From positions 681,001 through 745,000 of the forward strand of contig JACYXH010000320.1 in the NCBI GenBank assembly GCA_026745465.1: a stretch of DNA of 64,000 nucleotides. Direction: 5' to 3'. Positions 40,749 through 54,800 of the stretch are shown in pieces (positions within the stretch are counted from its first letter, which is position 1; each line of letters begins with the position of its first letter). The stretch comes from Lota lota (Eukaryota > Chordata > Actinopteri > Gadiformes > Lotidae). Both the position numbers and the translations under genes were made by a program. Under the pieces are notes generated by a model. The model was not told where the DNA came from. It was given only the letters and a program-made list of their open reading frames with translations, and ran no database searches.

Positions 40749-40995
40749 TTACCCAGTCAATGAATCCCTGACACCAACAAAGGGATCAGCAAGCATACTT
40801 GTCTGGCCTTATGGATGCGGTTATAACACAATCGCTGTTGAGGTGGTGATCTGTCCGGGTGGCTTTCATGTCTTCAGACCACTTGGTGCTGGGCCAACGC
40901 GTACTGGCTTCGTCACCTGTGAGAATATAAATGTCTATGATTACATTTCTCCCCTTCACTATATACATACTCGATATTTAATATGATTTTTAATG

Positions 40996-40996
<1 letters not shown>

Positions 40997-41074
<78 letters not shown>
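40997..41074. repeat. (GT)n microsatellite before EGF exon, copy 1
   Basis: About 39 GT units close to the acceptor of the first EGF exon. A homologous imperfect array is present in copy 2 at 47962-48107. Confidence 0.97.
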
Positions 41075-41076
<2 letters not shown>

Positions 41077-41693
41077 CTCACCATTCAGATCATTCTGAGT
41101 GTGGTCCAGACTCCTGCGGGCCCCTTGCTGAATGTACCTCTAATGGAGGCTGCGTTTGTGTCTCTGGGTATATCATCCCCCCTAAGCACCTTCCTGTTAA
41201 TGGTTCCTACGGCTGTGTTGGTAAGCTCCATTGGTCTCTGTTCAATCTATTTTAGTTAACTTTTTTGGTGTTTGGGCTTCGCTTATTTTATTTTAGCTTA
41301 TCTCACCTTATCTTAGTTTACTTATTCACTGCAGGATGGGATCTGCACTTAATAATACTAATAATACTGATAAAAACAACGACCCTAACAACATAATTTT
41401 TCCTAATTATTATTGTTGATAACAATGATGATTAGGACGATGATGATGCTTCTTGTTTGGTGTGTGGTTGTGTAAACTATGCCTGTTGAATGTCCTCTGG
41501 CAGACATAGATGAGTGTGTGAAAACCCCTGCTATCTGCGGTCCGTATTCCATCTGCACCAACGTAAATGGATCATACAACTGTACCTGTCTGCCAGGATT
41601 CAACGATACAAATCCAGCAGTGAAACTAGGATCGACAAACCCCTGCAAAGGTAGTGTGAGATCCTCCTCCTTGCTCTGTCCTATGGCTTTTAT

Positions 41694-42273
41694 GTTATTT
41701 TGATACTATAATAATATTGAATATTATACTTTTACACAGTGGCGGAGGCAGGGTTCATCCCAGGGAGGGCAAGAGGGACTTAAGGGGCCCTTTTACAATA
41801 AAGATCATCTTGGGTTTAAATTGTGCATGGCCCGTGTGTCGTAGAGAGCGCTGACGTCAAGACTGGAACCAAGCTCACATCAGACCCAACGTATGTAGGC
41901 CTGGATCACATCGAAGGCGACCTGAATAATACAAACTACATCAATAACATCGAGTCACGGCGCTGGCTCGCTGACACTTTACGGTCGTCTCAGGCCTATT
42001 CTAAAATAGTTTTTTATGAAAAGCCTAGATAATCGACAAAGTTATTCTGATGCTCATGTAGAGAGTAAAAGTATATACAATAGTTTAATGAAGACGGTAC
42101 GAGTAAGACTCAAGACTAATTGATAGGCAAAGACTAAGTAATTTAGGCCTTGTTTGATTTTGCAGTTTACTAGTTGCTTTTTTAGTTACAACAGACAAGA
42201 CAAAAACATATATCAAAAATAATAGGCCAGTTTTGCACTTTAATATTAATAAATTAGAAACTCTGCCTTTATG
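41694..42273. mobile_element. About 580-bp insertion specific to receptor copy 1
   Basis: Copy 2 reads ggcttttatg directly into a(t)gttcactacctaaaatg. Copy 1 has about 580 bp between ggcttttatg and ctttatgacgttcac, with tttatg repeated on both sides (41688-41693 and 42268-42273). A cagtggcggagg motif near 41741 resembles ends of some hAT-type elements, but it is not at the insertion edge. The element class is undetermined. Confidence 0.5.
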
Positions 42274-42689
42274 ACGTTCACTACCTAAAATGTCTGTCCT
42301 CGTCTCTCTCAGCAGACATTAACGAGTGTCTCGAATACCCCTGCGGTGAGGGAGATTGTCTGAACAGCGCAGGAAGTTTTAAATGTGTTTGCCATGTGGG
42401 GTATCACCTCGTGCCTACTGCAGCTCTACAATGCCAAGGTCTGTAAAACACTTGAACACCAGGACCAAACCCCACCGGGACAATGTCCCCGTGATAACAG
42501 CATTCACATCGCATTACGTTTGTATTTCTGGAGTGATTGTGGTTGAAGTTGAGTTCTGTTTAAGATGTGTTTCTTCTTGTGTGTCAGTGTGAATTTCACT
42601 TTAGCGTCTAAACAACGTGAGCCAGTGAGACATGAGAAGGTGTGCTTTACCATCATCATTAGATTGCTTAGGAACCAAGCGCTAGTTCA

Positions 42690-43036
42690 CCATCTGTAAC
42701 TAGTGTTATCTAGCCATCCCATCTGTTAACTAGTGTTATCTAGCCATCCCGTCTGTTAACTAGTGTTATCTAGCCATCCCATGTTAACTAGTGTTATCTA
42801 GCCATCCCATCTGTTAACTAGTGTTATCTAGCCATCCCATCTGTTAACTAGTGTTATCTAGCCATCCCGTCTGTTAACTAGTGTTATCTAGCCATCCCAT
42901 GTTAACTAGTGTTATCTAGCCATCCCATCTGTTAACTAGTGTTATCTAGCCATCCCATCTGTTAACTAGTGTTATCTAGCCATCCCATCTGTTAACTAGT
43001 GTTATCTAGCCATCCCATCTGTTAACTAGTGTTACC
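42690..43036. repeat. 30-bp minisatellite
   Basis: About eleven to twelve copies of a unit of about 30 bp (ttaactagtgttatctagcc plus atcccatctg). Two shorter units lack ctg. It lies downstream of the last remaining exon of receptor copy 1. Confidence 0.95.
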
Positions 43037-43170
43037 AGATAGCCTTCTGGGGAGGGGGTGAATCTGTGTCCCTTAGATGTAAGGATAACAGCCTTCTGGG
43101 GAGGGGGTGAATCTGTGTCCCTTAGATGTAAGGACAACAGCCTTCTGGGGAGGGGGTGAATCTGTGTTAA
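43037..43170. repeat. 49-bp minisatellite
   Basis: Two and a half copies of a unit starting agccttctggggaggg (43041, 43090, 43139). Confidence 0.9.
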
Positions 43171-43384
43171 AGGACTCTGTGAAACTGTGTTCGGGGCTCA
43201 CTCTGCTAGAGGAGACTGATGCATGCATACATTAAATAGGTAGATTTTCTACAACTATTGTGTGCTTTTTTTGCATTTAGAAGTCTCATCTGTCCTAGAC
43301 GCAATATCGCATAAAGAAATTGAAGCGACAGCAACAACAAAAATAAATATCATACAAATATAGTCACTGTAGCAATTTGCATGC

Positions 43385-43645
43385 TACACGCCACCTAGGT
43401 GGCTGCCACACTCCACCTAGGTGGCTGCCACACTCCACCTGGCTGGCTGCCACACTCCACCCAGGTGGCTGCCTCACTCCACCTAGGTGGCTGCCTCACT
43501 CCACCTAGGTGGCTGCCTCACTCCACCTAGGTGGCTGCCACACTCCACCTAGGTGGCTGCCTCACTCCACCCAGGTGGCTGCCACACTCCACCCAGGTGA
43601 CTGCCTCACTCCACCCAGGTGGCTGCCACACTCCACCCAGGTGAC
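43385..43645. repeat. 22-bp minisatellite
   Basis: About eleven units of ccacctaggtggctgccacac type. Open frames through it arise from the repeat. Confidence 0.95.
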
Positions 43646-43730
43646 CTTTACTGGGCTCCTCCAGACAAGGACGCAGGGTGGTGGTGTTGAAGCCGGCTTA
43701 TTGTAAAGTGTGCTGATAATGATACATGAC

Positions 43731-43845
43731 CTGGTGCTCCATGTTGCCATGCAGGAGATCTCTCCCTGAGTGTGTGTGGTGATGGCCTGGTGCTCCATGC
43801 TGCCATGCAGGAGATCTCTCCCTGAGTGTGTGTGGTGACGGCTGG
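43731..43845. repeat. 56-bp direct duplication
   Basis: Two adjacent copies of a unit containing ggtgctccatg and catgcaggagatctctccct. Confidence 0.9.
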
Positions 43846-45041
43846 TTTAACCCTTGGCATACTGATTTCTCAATGCACAACAGGTGTGCAGCCTCAGAGT
43901 CCAGTGAGGCTGCTTAAACCAGCCATCATCCACACACACTCCCACATCATATTATGGTGTTATTGGCTCTAAAAAACAATCACGTTTGTTAGTTGTATCT
44001 CGATTTCCCTGGAATTACATGGGATCCGACTGCTACACTGAAAACATAAAAGTCTGTAAAGACTCCCACAAACTGCAGTTCACTACTCCAGCCAGTAGGC
44101 CTTAGTAACGGCCTAGCAACAGAGAAGCTTCCTCATCTCTGTTGTCCAGTCAGCCAACCAGCTAATGCTTTCTAGGAATCTTGGGATTTCCCAAACTGAA
44201 TAAACACCTCGCACATAAACACAAATACGTGTTTCTGGTTCAATACCTTTTCCATGGAAAGATTAGGCTACTACTTGATATGCACATCTCACGTGCGTTT
44301 GTAAGCTAGAAGCACCGTGTTATGGTTTGAATCAATGGCAGAGTTGTATTCACAGTGATGAGGCATTTTTCGTTCGAGCATGGCTAGCTGTGCCTTCATG
44401 CTCATTTGATCACAGTCTAGTTGACCGATCAGGTTACCCTAATGAATAATGTAATGAAAGATATTTGGCAGTTGATCAATTAGTGATTCCATATAATTGA
44501 CATTACGGAATCACATTGGTGTAGGATGACTTAGGTTTGTTGTGGCACATACATGTCTCTCAAGGTGACGATAAGACCTTCAAACATTTGACTAGGACTG
44601 ATTGTCAATGTTGTAAAAAAAACAAAACATTTGTTCTCCAAATTGAGATGCCAATCCCAATTTGCAACATAGTCAAATAACAATAACAACAATGCTTGCA
44701 TGCAGTCTGCTAACACAGCCCAGGTCGTCATATGCAGCTCAAACTCTAGTCTAGGGTTTCCATACTCTGCCCTCTCTGTGTATCCACCGTCCACCATAAG
44801 AGAAAAAAAGAAGATTCAACGTAATCTTGCAACCAAGACACACGGAGCTAAGCTCACAGATTTACTTAATGTAAATTAAAGACAAGAAAGACGAAAATGT
44901 ACTACATTTACAAACACTAGCTAAACACAGACAGGGTGGAAAAAGCCGCGGCCTGGAGCTAAACACACAAGCGGTGCGTTGGATAGATGCTGAGGCACAC
45001 GGGCAGTCAGGGAAACAGAGAGATAGACCACCACAAGGGTC

Positions 45042-45149
<108 letters not shown>

Positions 45150-45495
45150 CAGGTACCAGGTTACGCAGGAGCCAATGTAGCCAAAGGTTGGAAAACTTAA
45201 ATAGAGTGAAAATAAATGAGTATAGGGCCGCTAGTCGGGGGACATTTTGGTGCAGATCCTTCTAAAAGACAAAAGCGCCGGGCTGGATGGCCACAGCTTG
45301 AAGAGGTTTGTCTTTTGAACCAGATGATCTAGTAACAAACTCATGTCTATTTTTTTATTTTTGGACCATTAGAATCATGTTGGAATGCTTATCTTTAGGT
45401 TTCCTAGTGTCTGGACCCCCAAATTGCATATGTCCAGGATGGCTGCTACCCTAAAATGAGTTTTGTCACGGCTCCGCCTCCTAGACTCTCCGTGT

Positions 45496-45765
45496 ACCCT
45501 CCTACACACCTGTACACAATCCCCTCAGCCACTCTCCCTGCACCCTCCTACACACCTGTACACAATCCCCTCAGCCACTCTCCCTGCACCCTCCTACACA
45601 CCTGTACACAATCCCCTCAGCCACTCTCCCTGCACCCTCCTACACACCTGTACACAATCCCCTCAGCCACTCTCCCTGCACCCTCCTACACACCTGTACA
45701 CAATCCCTGCACCCTCCTACACACCTGTACACAATCCCCTCAGCCACTCTCCCTGCACCCTCTGC
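45496..45765. repeat. 46-bp minisatellite
   Basis: Nearly six copies of a 46-bp unit (cctcctacacacctgtacac then aatcccctcagccactctcc). One unit is truncated. Confidence 0.95.
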
Positions 45766-45870
45766 CTACAAGAACCCGTCGACTGCGTTCATTCTTTGCA
45801 GGATCGTCGTCTCATATGGAGTACAACACGTTTCCAGCCCCGCCTTCACCAAGCCACCTCCCAGAGCTCT

Positions 45871-46013
45871 CTCCCAGTAACCCCTCTGTCTCCCAGTAAC
45901 CCCTCTCTCTCCCAGTAACCCCTCTCTCTCCCGGTAACCCCTCTCTCTCCCAGTAACCCCTCTCTCTCCCGGTAACCCCTCTCTCTCCCAGTAACCCCTC
46001 TGTCTCCCGGTCC
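45871..46013. repeat. 19-bp minisatellite
   Basis: About seven copies of cccagtaacccctctctct with a/g variation at position 4. Confidence 0.95.
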
Positions 46014-46019
46014 TAATGA

Positions 46020-46780
46020 ATACATTTGGAGGTTGCACATCGATATGTGAATGTGCCCGTACCAATAATGAGGGTTGAGACGACGATATTTGAGTAATCT
46101 GGTTGTGTGATTAGGATAATTACAACAACAACAAAAAAACAGCTATTATCCTGACTTGTCCATATAGTTGGGTGCTAATGTGGGGTATGATTGTGTGTGT
46201 GTTGTGCAGTGTCAGTATTTATTGTTGTTCTATCATGTTGTTGATGTTGTAACGCCAGTCCCTAGCAACCATTTGTTGCCTGGCAATAAACGTGACTGAT
46301 GTAATTATATTGTTCAAATTGAGTAATGACGTACGAACTGGCTGTAAGCTGCATCGATAATGTCTTCTATTTGTATAACTGCTTCAATAAACTGGAAATC
46401 TGTCAGATGCATAGGTTGTTTGTTTCTTTGTTTGACTTTAACTTGTTCCTACAACACTACACTCAATCTGGGTGAAAATGTATATACATTTATTTTCTCT
46501 AAGTATTGACATGTCTTTCTAATCCTCAAAAAGCAAATGTCAAGTTTGCTAAAAGACAAAAGACATAGTAAAATTCATCCACTTGTGAAAGTAAGCATTC
46601 TAACTTGTTTCTTATGGTCAAGAAATATAAAATAGACACCAAGTTTGCAATAACTTGCATAGTTATTACAGTACGTCCTTTTCTTACTTTTTTGTAATGC
46701 TTTGTTCATTATTAATAAGACATTAATAGGGTTTTGGATACACAACTTCACTAAAAGGTATATGAGTTACGTAACTTGCT
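46020..46780. other. Spacer between receptor copies, no gene seen
   Basis: A/T-rich unique sequence. An aataaa is present near 46386. No exon-like block is recognised. Confidence 0.4.
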
Positions 46781-46882
46781 TGGGATGCCTACAGGTGCTC
46801 TTTTAAGGAAACGTCATGCGTGGTTACGGTAAGATGTGTTTGGTGTATTTGCATTGTTCTTTGCATTTGGCTCAGACCCTCC

Positions 46883-46889
46883 TATAAAA
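46883..46889 (+). promoter_or_regulatory. TATA box of adhesion-GPCR gene
   Basis: tataaaa lies 97 bp before the ATG at 46980, in a block conserved with the upstream copy. Transcription would begin about 25-30 bp downstream, leaving a short 5' leader. Confidence 0.55.
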
Positions 46890-46979
46890 CTTTTTGGATA
46901 TTGTGCAAATCCCTAAAACATGTGCCTTGTACAGGAAGGGCTGGTGTTTTGTGCATTTAGAGGAGGAGGACCAGCCAGG

Positions 46980-47422
46980 ATGTTCTACTGGGCACTGCTG
47001 TTACATCTGAGTAAGTCTTTCTTATATTGCAATTTTCAACTAATAATAACTGTATTGAAAGATGTGGCTCTAATTATTTATTTGGCTATAGGTCAAGGGG
47101 TCAGCCATATACTGTAATAAATTATTTGTGAAATGTTCAGTTGATATCCTTAGAATTTTGAAATGATAATTTAACATGAGCATCAAGTTATTATCAATGT
47201 GCGATCATTCCTTAGGTTTATCTTTGTCATAAACTTGCATTCATGTTCAATTCAGTAATACCTAAATCCATCTATCCACACATACATACACACGTACACT
47301 TGCATGCATACATATACTTCACATAACAGTAATAATTGTGTTTGGTTGCATGCTACCTCCATATCTGTTTTATTTCTGCTCAGGTTTGCTTGTCATTCTC
47401 TCCCATGGTGCATACCTCAATG
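46980..47422 (+). CDS. Receptor exons 1-2: signal peptide
   Basis: Exons 46980-47010 and 47384-47422 join to MFYWALLLHLSLLVILSHG and then AYLNG, a short polar start, a leucine-rich core and a small-residue end typical of a cleaved signal peptide. The ATG is the first in the transcript predicted from the TATA box. Exon 2 is nearly identical in the upstream copy. Confidence 0.85.
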
Positions 47423-48005
47423 GTAAGGCTGTTTCATTCATTCATTTGGAATGTGACTATCATGAATGTGATCCATATTACTGACACCATCACATCAATA
47501 CATCCAGGATCCTGCAACGGCTACACCAACCTGACAAATCCATGGCGCAACCGGGCCATTACCAGATACAACATCCCCGGCTTCCCCACAGAGGACAGCC
47601 TGTTACTTAACAAGTGGTGGAGATTCACAGGGATTGGTGGAGACAGACCGATTGAAACTTGTAATACTATTTTGGGTGGCTTCTATTACCCATGGGATAT
47701 GGTAGTGACTTATCCAGTCAATGAATCCCTGACACCAACGAAGGGATATGCCACCAGATATTATGGTGGATGTGGACAAAGTCGAATAGATATTGACGTG
47801 GTGATCTGTCCGGGCGGCTTTTATGTCTTCAGACCACTTGCTGCTGGGATGGCGTATTCTGGCATTGCTACCTGTGAGAATGCTCTTTTTTTAAATTCAC
47901 CCCTTCACTATACACAATGTCAAAATAATATTTGATAGGATTTTTTTATGACTATGATAATTGAGTGTGTTAATGTGTGTGTATTGGTGTGAGTGTGTGT
48001 GTATT

Positions 48006-48039
<34 letters not shown>

Positions 48040-48058
48040 TGTGTATGTGTGTGTATTG

Positions 48059-48109
<51 letters not shown>

Positions 48110-48789
48110 CTCACCATTCAGATCATTCTAAGTGTGGTCCAGACTCCTGCGGGCCCCTTGCTGAATGTACCTCTAATGGAGGCTGCGTTTGTGTCTCTGG
48201 GTATATCATCCCCCCTAAGCACCTTCCTGTTAATGGTTCCTACGGCTGTGTTGGTAAGCTCCATTGGTCTCTGTTCAATCTATTTTAGTTAACTTTTTTG
48301 GTGTTTGGGCTTCGCTTATTGTATTTTAGCTTATCTTACCTTATCTTAGTTTACTTGTTCACTGCAGAATGAGATCTGCACTTAATAATACTGATAAAAA
48401 CAACGACTCTAACAACATAATTTTTTCCTAATTATTATTGTTGATAACAATGATGATTAGGACGATGATGATGCTTCTTGTTTTGTGTGTGGTTGTGTAA
48501 ACTATGCCTGTTGAATGTCCTCTGGCAGACATAGATGAGTGTGTGAAAACCCCTGCTATCTGCGGTCCGTATTCCATCTGCACCAACGTAAATGGATCAT
48601 ACAACTGTACCTGTCTGCCAGGATTCAACGATACAAATCCAGCAGTGAAACTAGGATCGACAAACCCCTGCAAAGGTATGACTCCCAAAAGGATTCCCCT
48701 ATTCTTTCTTAAACATTCACGCCTGTGATGTGAGTAGATGAAGCCCTTAGACCTATGAACAATGCTCGTGTGCAGTGCGAACAATCATG

Positions 48790-48833
<44 letters not shown>

Positions 48834-51800
48834 CACACAAACGCAAAAACAACTCAAGTTTGAGAGACCACAGAGAGAAAACTAAAATAAATAAAAGTAG
48901 GTGGTAGAGAATCTTTATTTCATTTATTTGAAATATATAAAAGAAAATCCAAAAAAGCAGACACCATGCTACCTTAAACCAACAGAGTTTTTTTCTCACT
49001 GACCGACCGAATCCAACAGAGACAAGTCAAGGCTTGTCCTCTCTGCCTCCTCTTTGTCTCTCCTATGGCTTTTATGATGTTCACTACCTAAAATGTCTGT
49101 CCTCGTCTCTCTTCGCAGACATTGACGAGTGTCTTGAAAACCCCTGCGGTGAGGGAGATTGTCTGAACAGCGCAGGAAGTTTTAAATGTGTTTGCCATGT
49201 GGGGTATCAACTCGTGCCTACTGCAGCTCTACAATGCCAAGGTCTGTAAAACACTTGAACACCAGGACCAAACCCCACCGGGACAATGTCCCCGTGATAA
49301 CAGCATTCACATCGCATTACGTTTGTATTTCTGGAGTGATTGTGGTTGAAGTTGAGTTCTGTTTGTTAAGATGTTTCTTCTTCCCACCAATCGCCCCCTT
49401 GATTAGATATCGACGAGTGTTTTAATTCCACCGTCTGCGGCCCTTCTTCCAACTGCACCAATACTCCTGGGAACCATATCTGCCAGTGTGAGCAGGGATA
49501 CATACCCCTTGTCCCGTCCAGAGCCCCGGATGAGATAAACACCTGTAAAGGTATGTAGGTCACGTGATCTGCTGACCAGCGCCTGTGTTCAGGGGGACTC
49601 TGGGGGACTCTGAGAGACGGGGAGTTGCTCCACAACCCAAGTCAGTGTAAATTTCACTTTAGCGTCTAAACAGCATGAGCCAGTGAGACATGAGAAGGTG
49701 TGCTTTACCATCAGCAGCAGAACGGTGACGCGCTTAGGAAGCAGGAATTATTATACCACAGTTACCAACAAAACCTAACGTATAATCAAAATAAAAACAA
49801 TACAAAAACAAACAAAAAAAATATTCACTTTTCTTAGTTGTATCTCAATTTGCCAGGAAGTACATGGGGTCTGACTGACACCCTGAAAACATTCAAGTCT
49901 GTAGATTCCTATGCAAAAGAAACCGTGGTTCACTACTTGTCGTGGAAATATTAATCGTATCTATAATATACAATTATATACAGATTATGTAGTTACTAGT
50001 CATTTGAAAATGAATTTGTATACATTCTCCTTGGACCTAGAGATGTCTCCCTTCCTCTCTCTAGTTGAAAGGTGTTAAGATAGTTTGTATTTGCAGTGCC
50101 ACTGTAGCCATGAATCGGATCATGAGGCCACGCCAATCGACCCACTTCTCTGTAGATTCCTTTAGCTGTCTTGCAGCCTTGCTTGCAGCCTTGTTTGCAG
50201 CCTTGCAGACATGTCCACTTCACCCATAGTATATTTCAAATTAACTTGGTCTTTCCTGCCATGGCTGACTTCAGCCACGACCAAGCCTATCCTCTCCACG
50301 GTGGTCACTCCCCTCACCTTTGTTTCCTGTGTTGTTACCATGTGAACGTTTCCCTCTAAGAATCATGAACACCCATTGTCTCGTTGAATGCATGCTTGGT
50401 AAATCGCTGCCTCTATCTTCTCATGATCCCGTTCTAAAATCAAATCAAATACTTTGCTGTCAAAAAGCGTCCTAAAAAAATAAGTGATTCTTCATCACTG
50501 CTCCAGCCAGTAACTTAGTAACGCCCTAGAAATTGAGAAGCTTTCTCATCTCTGTTGTCCAGTCAGCCAGCCAACTTGAGCTAATGCTTGGATTTCCCAA
50601 ACTGAATAAATACCACACAGATATACACAAATACGCATTGCTAGTTCAATACTTGCTACTACTCTCACACATTTCACATGCATTTGAAAGCTACTAGCTT
50701 TCAAAATGTTATAGTTAGAATCAAAAGCAGTAAGTAATGGTAAAAAGTAATATTCTCAGTGATGAGACATTATTCATTTGAGCATGGCTAAGTGTGCTTT
50801 CATGCTCATTTGATCAAGGTCTAGTTGACCAATCCGGTTGCCCTTCTGAATAATCGAATGAAAAATATTTGGCAGTTGATCAGCTACTGATTCCAAATGA
50901 CATATCGGAGTCAAATTGGTTCAGCATGCGCTTAGATTTGCTGTGGCACATGAAGTGTTTTCAAGTTGACGATAAGACATTCAAAATTGAGATGCCAATC
51001 CCTACTGCAACATAGTCAAACAACAATAACAACACGTCCACTGTTAAAATAAATACAGAAAGAATATTCAATTTAGGCATGCAACTCAGACACACGGCGA
51101 TAAGCTCGCAGATTTACCTAATGTAAATTCAAGACGCAAGAAAACCAAAGACATACAACATTTGCAAACACAAGGTACACACAAGACAGAGTGGAAAAGC
51201 CGCGGCCTAGAGCTAAACACACAAGCGGTGCGTTGGATAGATGCTGAGGCACTCGGGTAGTCAGGGAAACAGAGACCACAGACAACATGATGACGACACG
51301 CACGCACACAGGCCAGGGCAGGCACCAGGCTACAACATGCTCATTGATCAGATCAACATCGCTCAGTTCTGGAGTAGGGTTAGGGTTAAAGGCGCACTGT
51401 GTAGAACTGAGTGGCTTCTGGCGGAACGGGAATGTAATATTCACAAGAATGTTTTCATCAGTGTATGTATAATCCCATGAAAAACATTATCGTTGTGTTT
51501 TCATTTCCCGCCGTGTTGCATCGCCATGTTTCTACAGTAGCCCAGAACTGACAAACAGCTCTCCAGAGGACGTGTTTTTGATTGTACAATAATAATTGCT
51601 ATCTTACTTGTTAGATATGACTATATACAATTTATGAATTACTTGACATTATGCTGTTGTGTACAATGACATCATTTTGGAAGTAAAATTTGGCCAGAAC
51701 AGGCCACCGTAGCTTCTCCTACGTCGTTGGAAAGGGAGGGGTGAGGGGGTAGAATCTGCAACCTCCCCTCTGGATGCCACTAAATCCTACACACTGCACT

Positions 51801-54800
51801 TTTAAAGGTGTTTGGTTTAAATTTAAGTAAACTGTAAAAGGTGGTGATGAAATGTTCAAGAGCTCACCCGATTGTACTATTTTGTCTACTTAATGTGATT
51901 ATTAGTCCAGTGGATTGTGTTACCGAATGCAATGGATGTACCCAAACCAGCCAGGGATGGACACGTTTTCCAAATGACCAAATATGAAAAAGTAAAGGAT
52001 GATTGTGGTAAAATAATTGATGTTAAATATGTGACATCTCTCTGCACAGATGTTGATGAGTGTTTAGAAGACGTCCCCATCTGCGGCCCTGACGCCACCT
52101 GTAACAACACAATCGGGGCCTACTTCTGCATCTGTAACCCCGGTTACCGCGTCGACCACCCAGATGTGATCACCAGCTCTGCAAATCCATGCAATGGTGC
52201 GTGTGCGTTGTTCTCTTTTTGTCCGACAACGTTGTGCTTTTACTGCCCTGATTTTAAAAACAGGTCAGGGTCTACCAACCTCCTGTCTTCTCACACAGAC
52301 ATAGATGAATGCAGCGAGACAGTGGATCTTTGTGGCGTTAACACCGTGTGTACCAATAAACCAGGGACCTTCTACTGCTCGTGTCCCGAGAGCTACTTCC
52401 CCTCAACTGGGATCCTTTGGGAAGTGGGGGTCAGTTTCTGCCAAAGTGAGCAGAAGCACATATTGAATAAATTGTTGTTAGGAATGCACTTCTAAAGCTA
52501 TGACACCGACCTAAAGAGATCGATAGTTATCGTACATCGAAATTCAAGATGCTACCAAAACCCAATGATGTAGACAGACATTTAGCTGATAACAGCTACC
52601 AAACAAAAAGAGATCCTGTTCCATCTGTATTAAGATACTTCATGGGCTTAGACAATGTAAAGATGTTCAATACTATCATTATTAATTGTAACTATTAATA
52701 TGTTATTGTCTTTAACAATAACCAAATAGGTCTTCAGGACATTATTGATGCGACTATACCTCCAGAGGCAAGTACATTTTTTAAGATAAATTGTGAACAA
52801 ATACATCTAAAATGAATAGTCTGGTAGAAGCAACGAGACAAAGATTGAAAATGAGCTGTTCCTAAAAATGAAATGTAAAATACCTGAGCGTGGATTTGTG
52901 GTGCTGTTTCAGGGACAAACAAAAGAAAAAGCTTTTCTTGGAATGGTCGCCCGACAGCTAATGGATAATCCCGACGTCATTCTGCCAGAAGCGGTCAGTG
53001 TATGGATTCCCAGTTAGTTAGTTCATAGTTCCTCAAGACAGGTGAGTAGCTTCATTTTGTTTTAAACGCTCCTGCCTACTGGTCTGCTCTTTAGGTAGCC
53101 AAATGATCAGTGACAGGATCCAGAAACTCAGAACCGGATCCAGGGTATTACTAATCTGGACGCAGAGTTAATCTATGCATTCAACCCCATGCCTCGGTTA
53201 TGTTTCCAGGGGATCTCTTTTCATGAACACTGTGTCAAGGAAGGTTTACCTAGAATTTGGCAGACGTGTAGGCTGGAGTGTTTTTTTTTTTTAATGTGCA
53301 AGCTACTCATCTGTCTTCAGAGACTACTTAGTTCACAAACAGATTACCCTAATGGGGTTTCAAACATAAGACAGGGTTATACAAAAATGTCCAATGACTT
53401 TGGCAGTTTGTTGTCTTTGCTTTTTTTTTCAGACAGTGACAAACAGCTTTTCCGCAACAATGGTACATTAAACAATTACGTCATGCAAATGTTTAATCCA
53501 TTTATTCCCTTGAACAAGTTGTCACCCAGCTATAGCAACGCTGTCCTTCTGCCCCAGAGTGTAGCAGGTGTTAACTCTAAGGCACCCAAGGCGGGGAGCA
53601 GTGATGGTGATGCAGACTTAGGCAATGTGATCCTGGACATCTCAAAGAGTCTGGTTTCTACCCTGGTAGAACCCAACAAGAACGGAACAAACAAGACTGT
53701 CCAGAGTGACGTATTAGGTAGGAAGCGTGCCACTAAGACATAAGTACTAGTACCTAGTCCCTAGGTAGGAACTAGGCACTAGGAACGAGGCACTAGAAAC
53801 AATGGTAAGGCTTGCTAGATCACTATCAACTTGACCGTTTATTGAATACTGTCTCTGTGACTTTCCCTCTAGATTTGAATATACAGACCTTCAGTCCCGG
53901 AAACACTAATGGAGAGAGTAATGTCCTTTCGGTCAAAGGAATCAGCATGGCGGTCAACCTTGGGACTCTGGCTAAGGACAACAATGGTGAGGAATAATGA
54001 CCCCCTCCGCTAGCTGGGTGGGAGAACTAAATGTGACTCATCAACCTTATGTACCTAGCTGCCATCTTGGTTTGTTTGGTGGGGCAAACTTCTAGTAAGT
54101 TTGCATTCTAGTGGGGAAATTAAATTAAGAACAAAAAAGTATGCGTTAAGTTGTCATGGTTTCCAAATATTATTTGATTAGAAGTCATGAATGTAAAAAC
54201 AATTTGAACAAATTAATTAATTAATAATTAATAATTAATTAATTAAAAATAAAACGACAGATGTAATGATGTGGAAAATACAATTGAAATTAGACAAACC
54301 CTGCTAAGAACTTTTAATGGAGATTCGGATGGAAATCATAACTTTTCCTATAAAATGTTGTGGATGTTTTTGTAACATGATGAAACTGTTTGCTTTGTTA
54401 TTATTAATGATCTTGTGGAATGTGATAAAATATAGGTGGGATGAAACCATAGACTGTAAAAAATATAGCTGTAGCGTCTGTGAAGTCAGTCAAGGGTTTG
54501 CTCACCACCGTTGTGAAGCTGGAGATTTTGCCAGAGATTTTTGCAACCAGCAGCGGAGAGACTCGATATTTGGCACATTGAGGGAGGGAATTGAATGGCC
54601 GCCTTGCAGTAGAATATGGCCAAAGCGTATTAATATTCAATCCTAACAACTTTATAATGAAATAAAACTGAACCAAGAAAAACGGTATTTGCTTTGTATT
54701 CGATAAGGAAATCCCAATTTTCCCATTGGCTTAGAATGGTAGCGGGTCTTTTTGCTTCCAAGCAGCGCGAGCCACCTTTACGACATTAGAGGAACTACAT

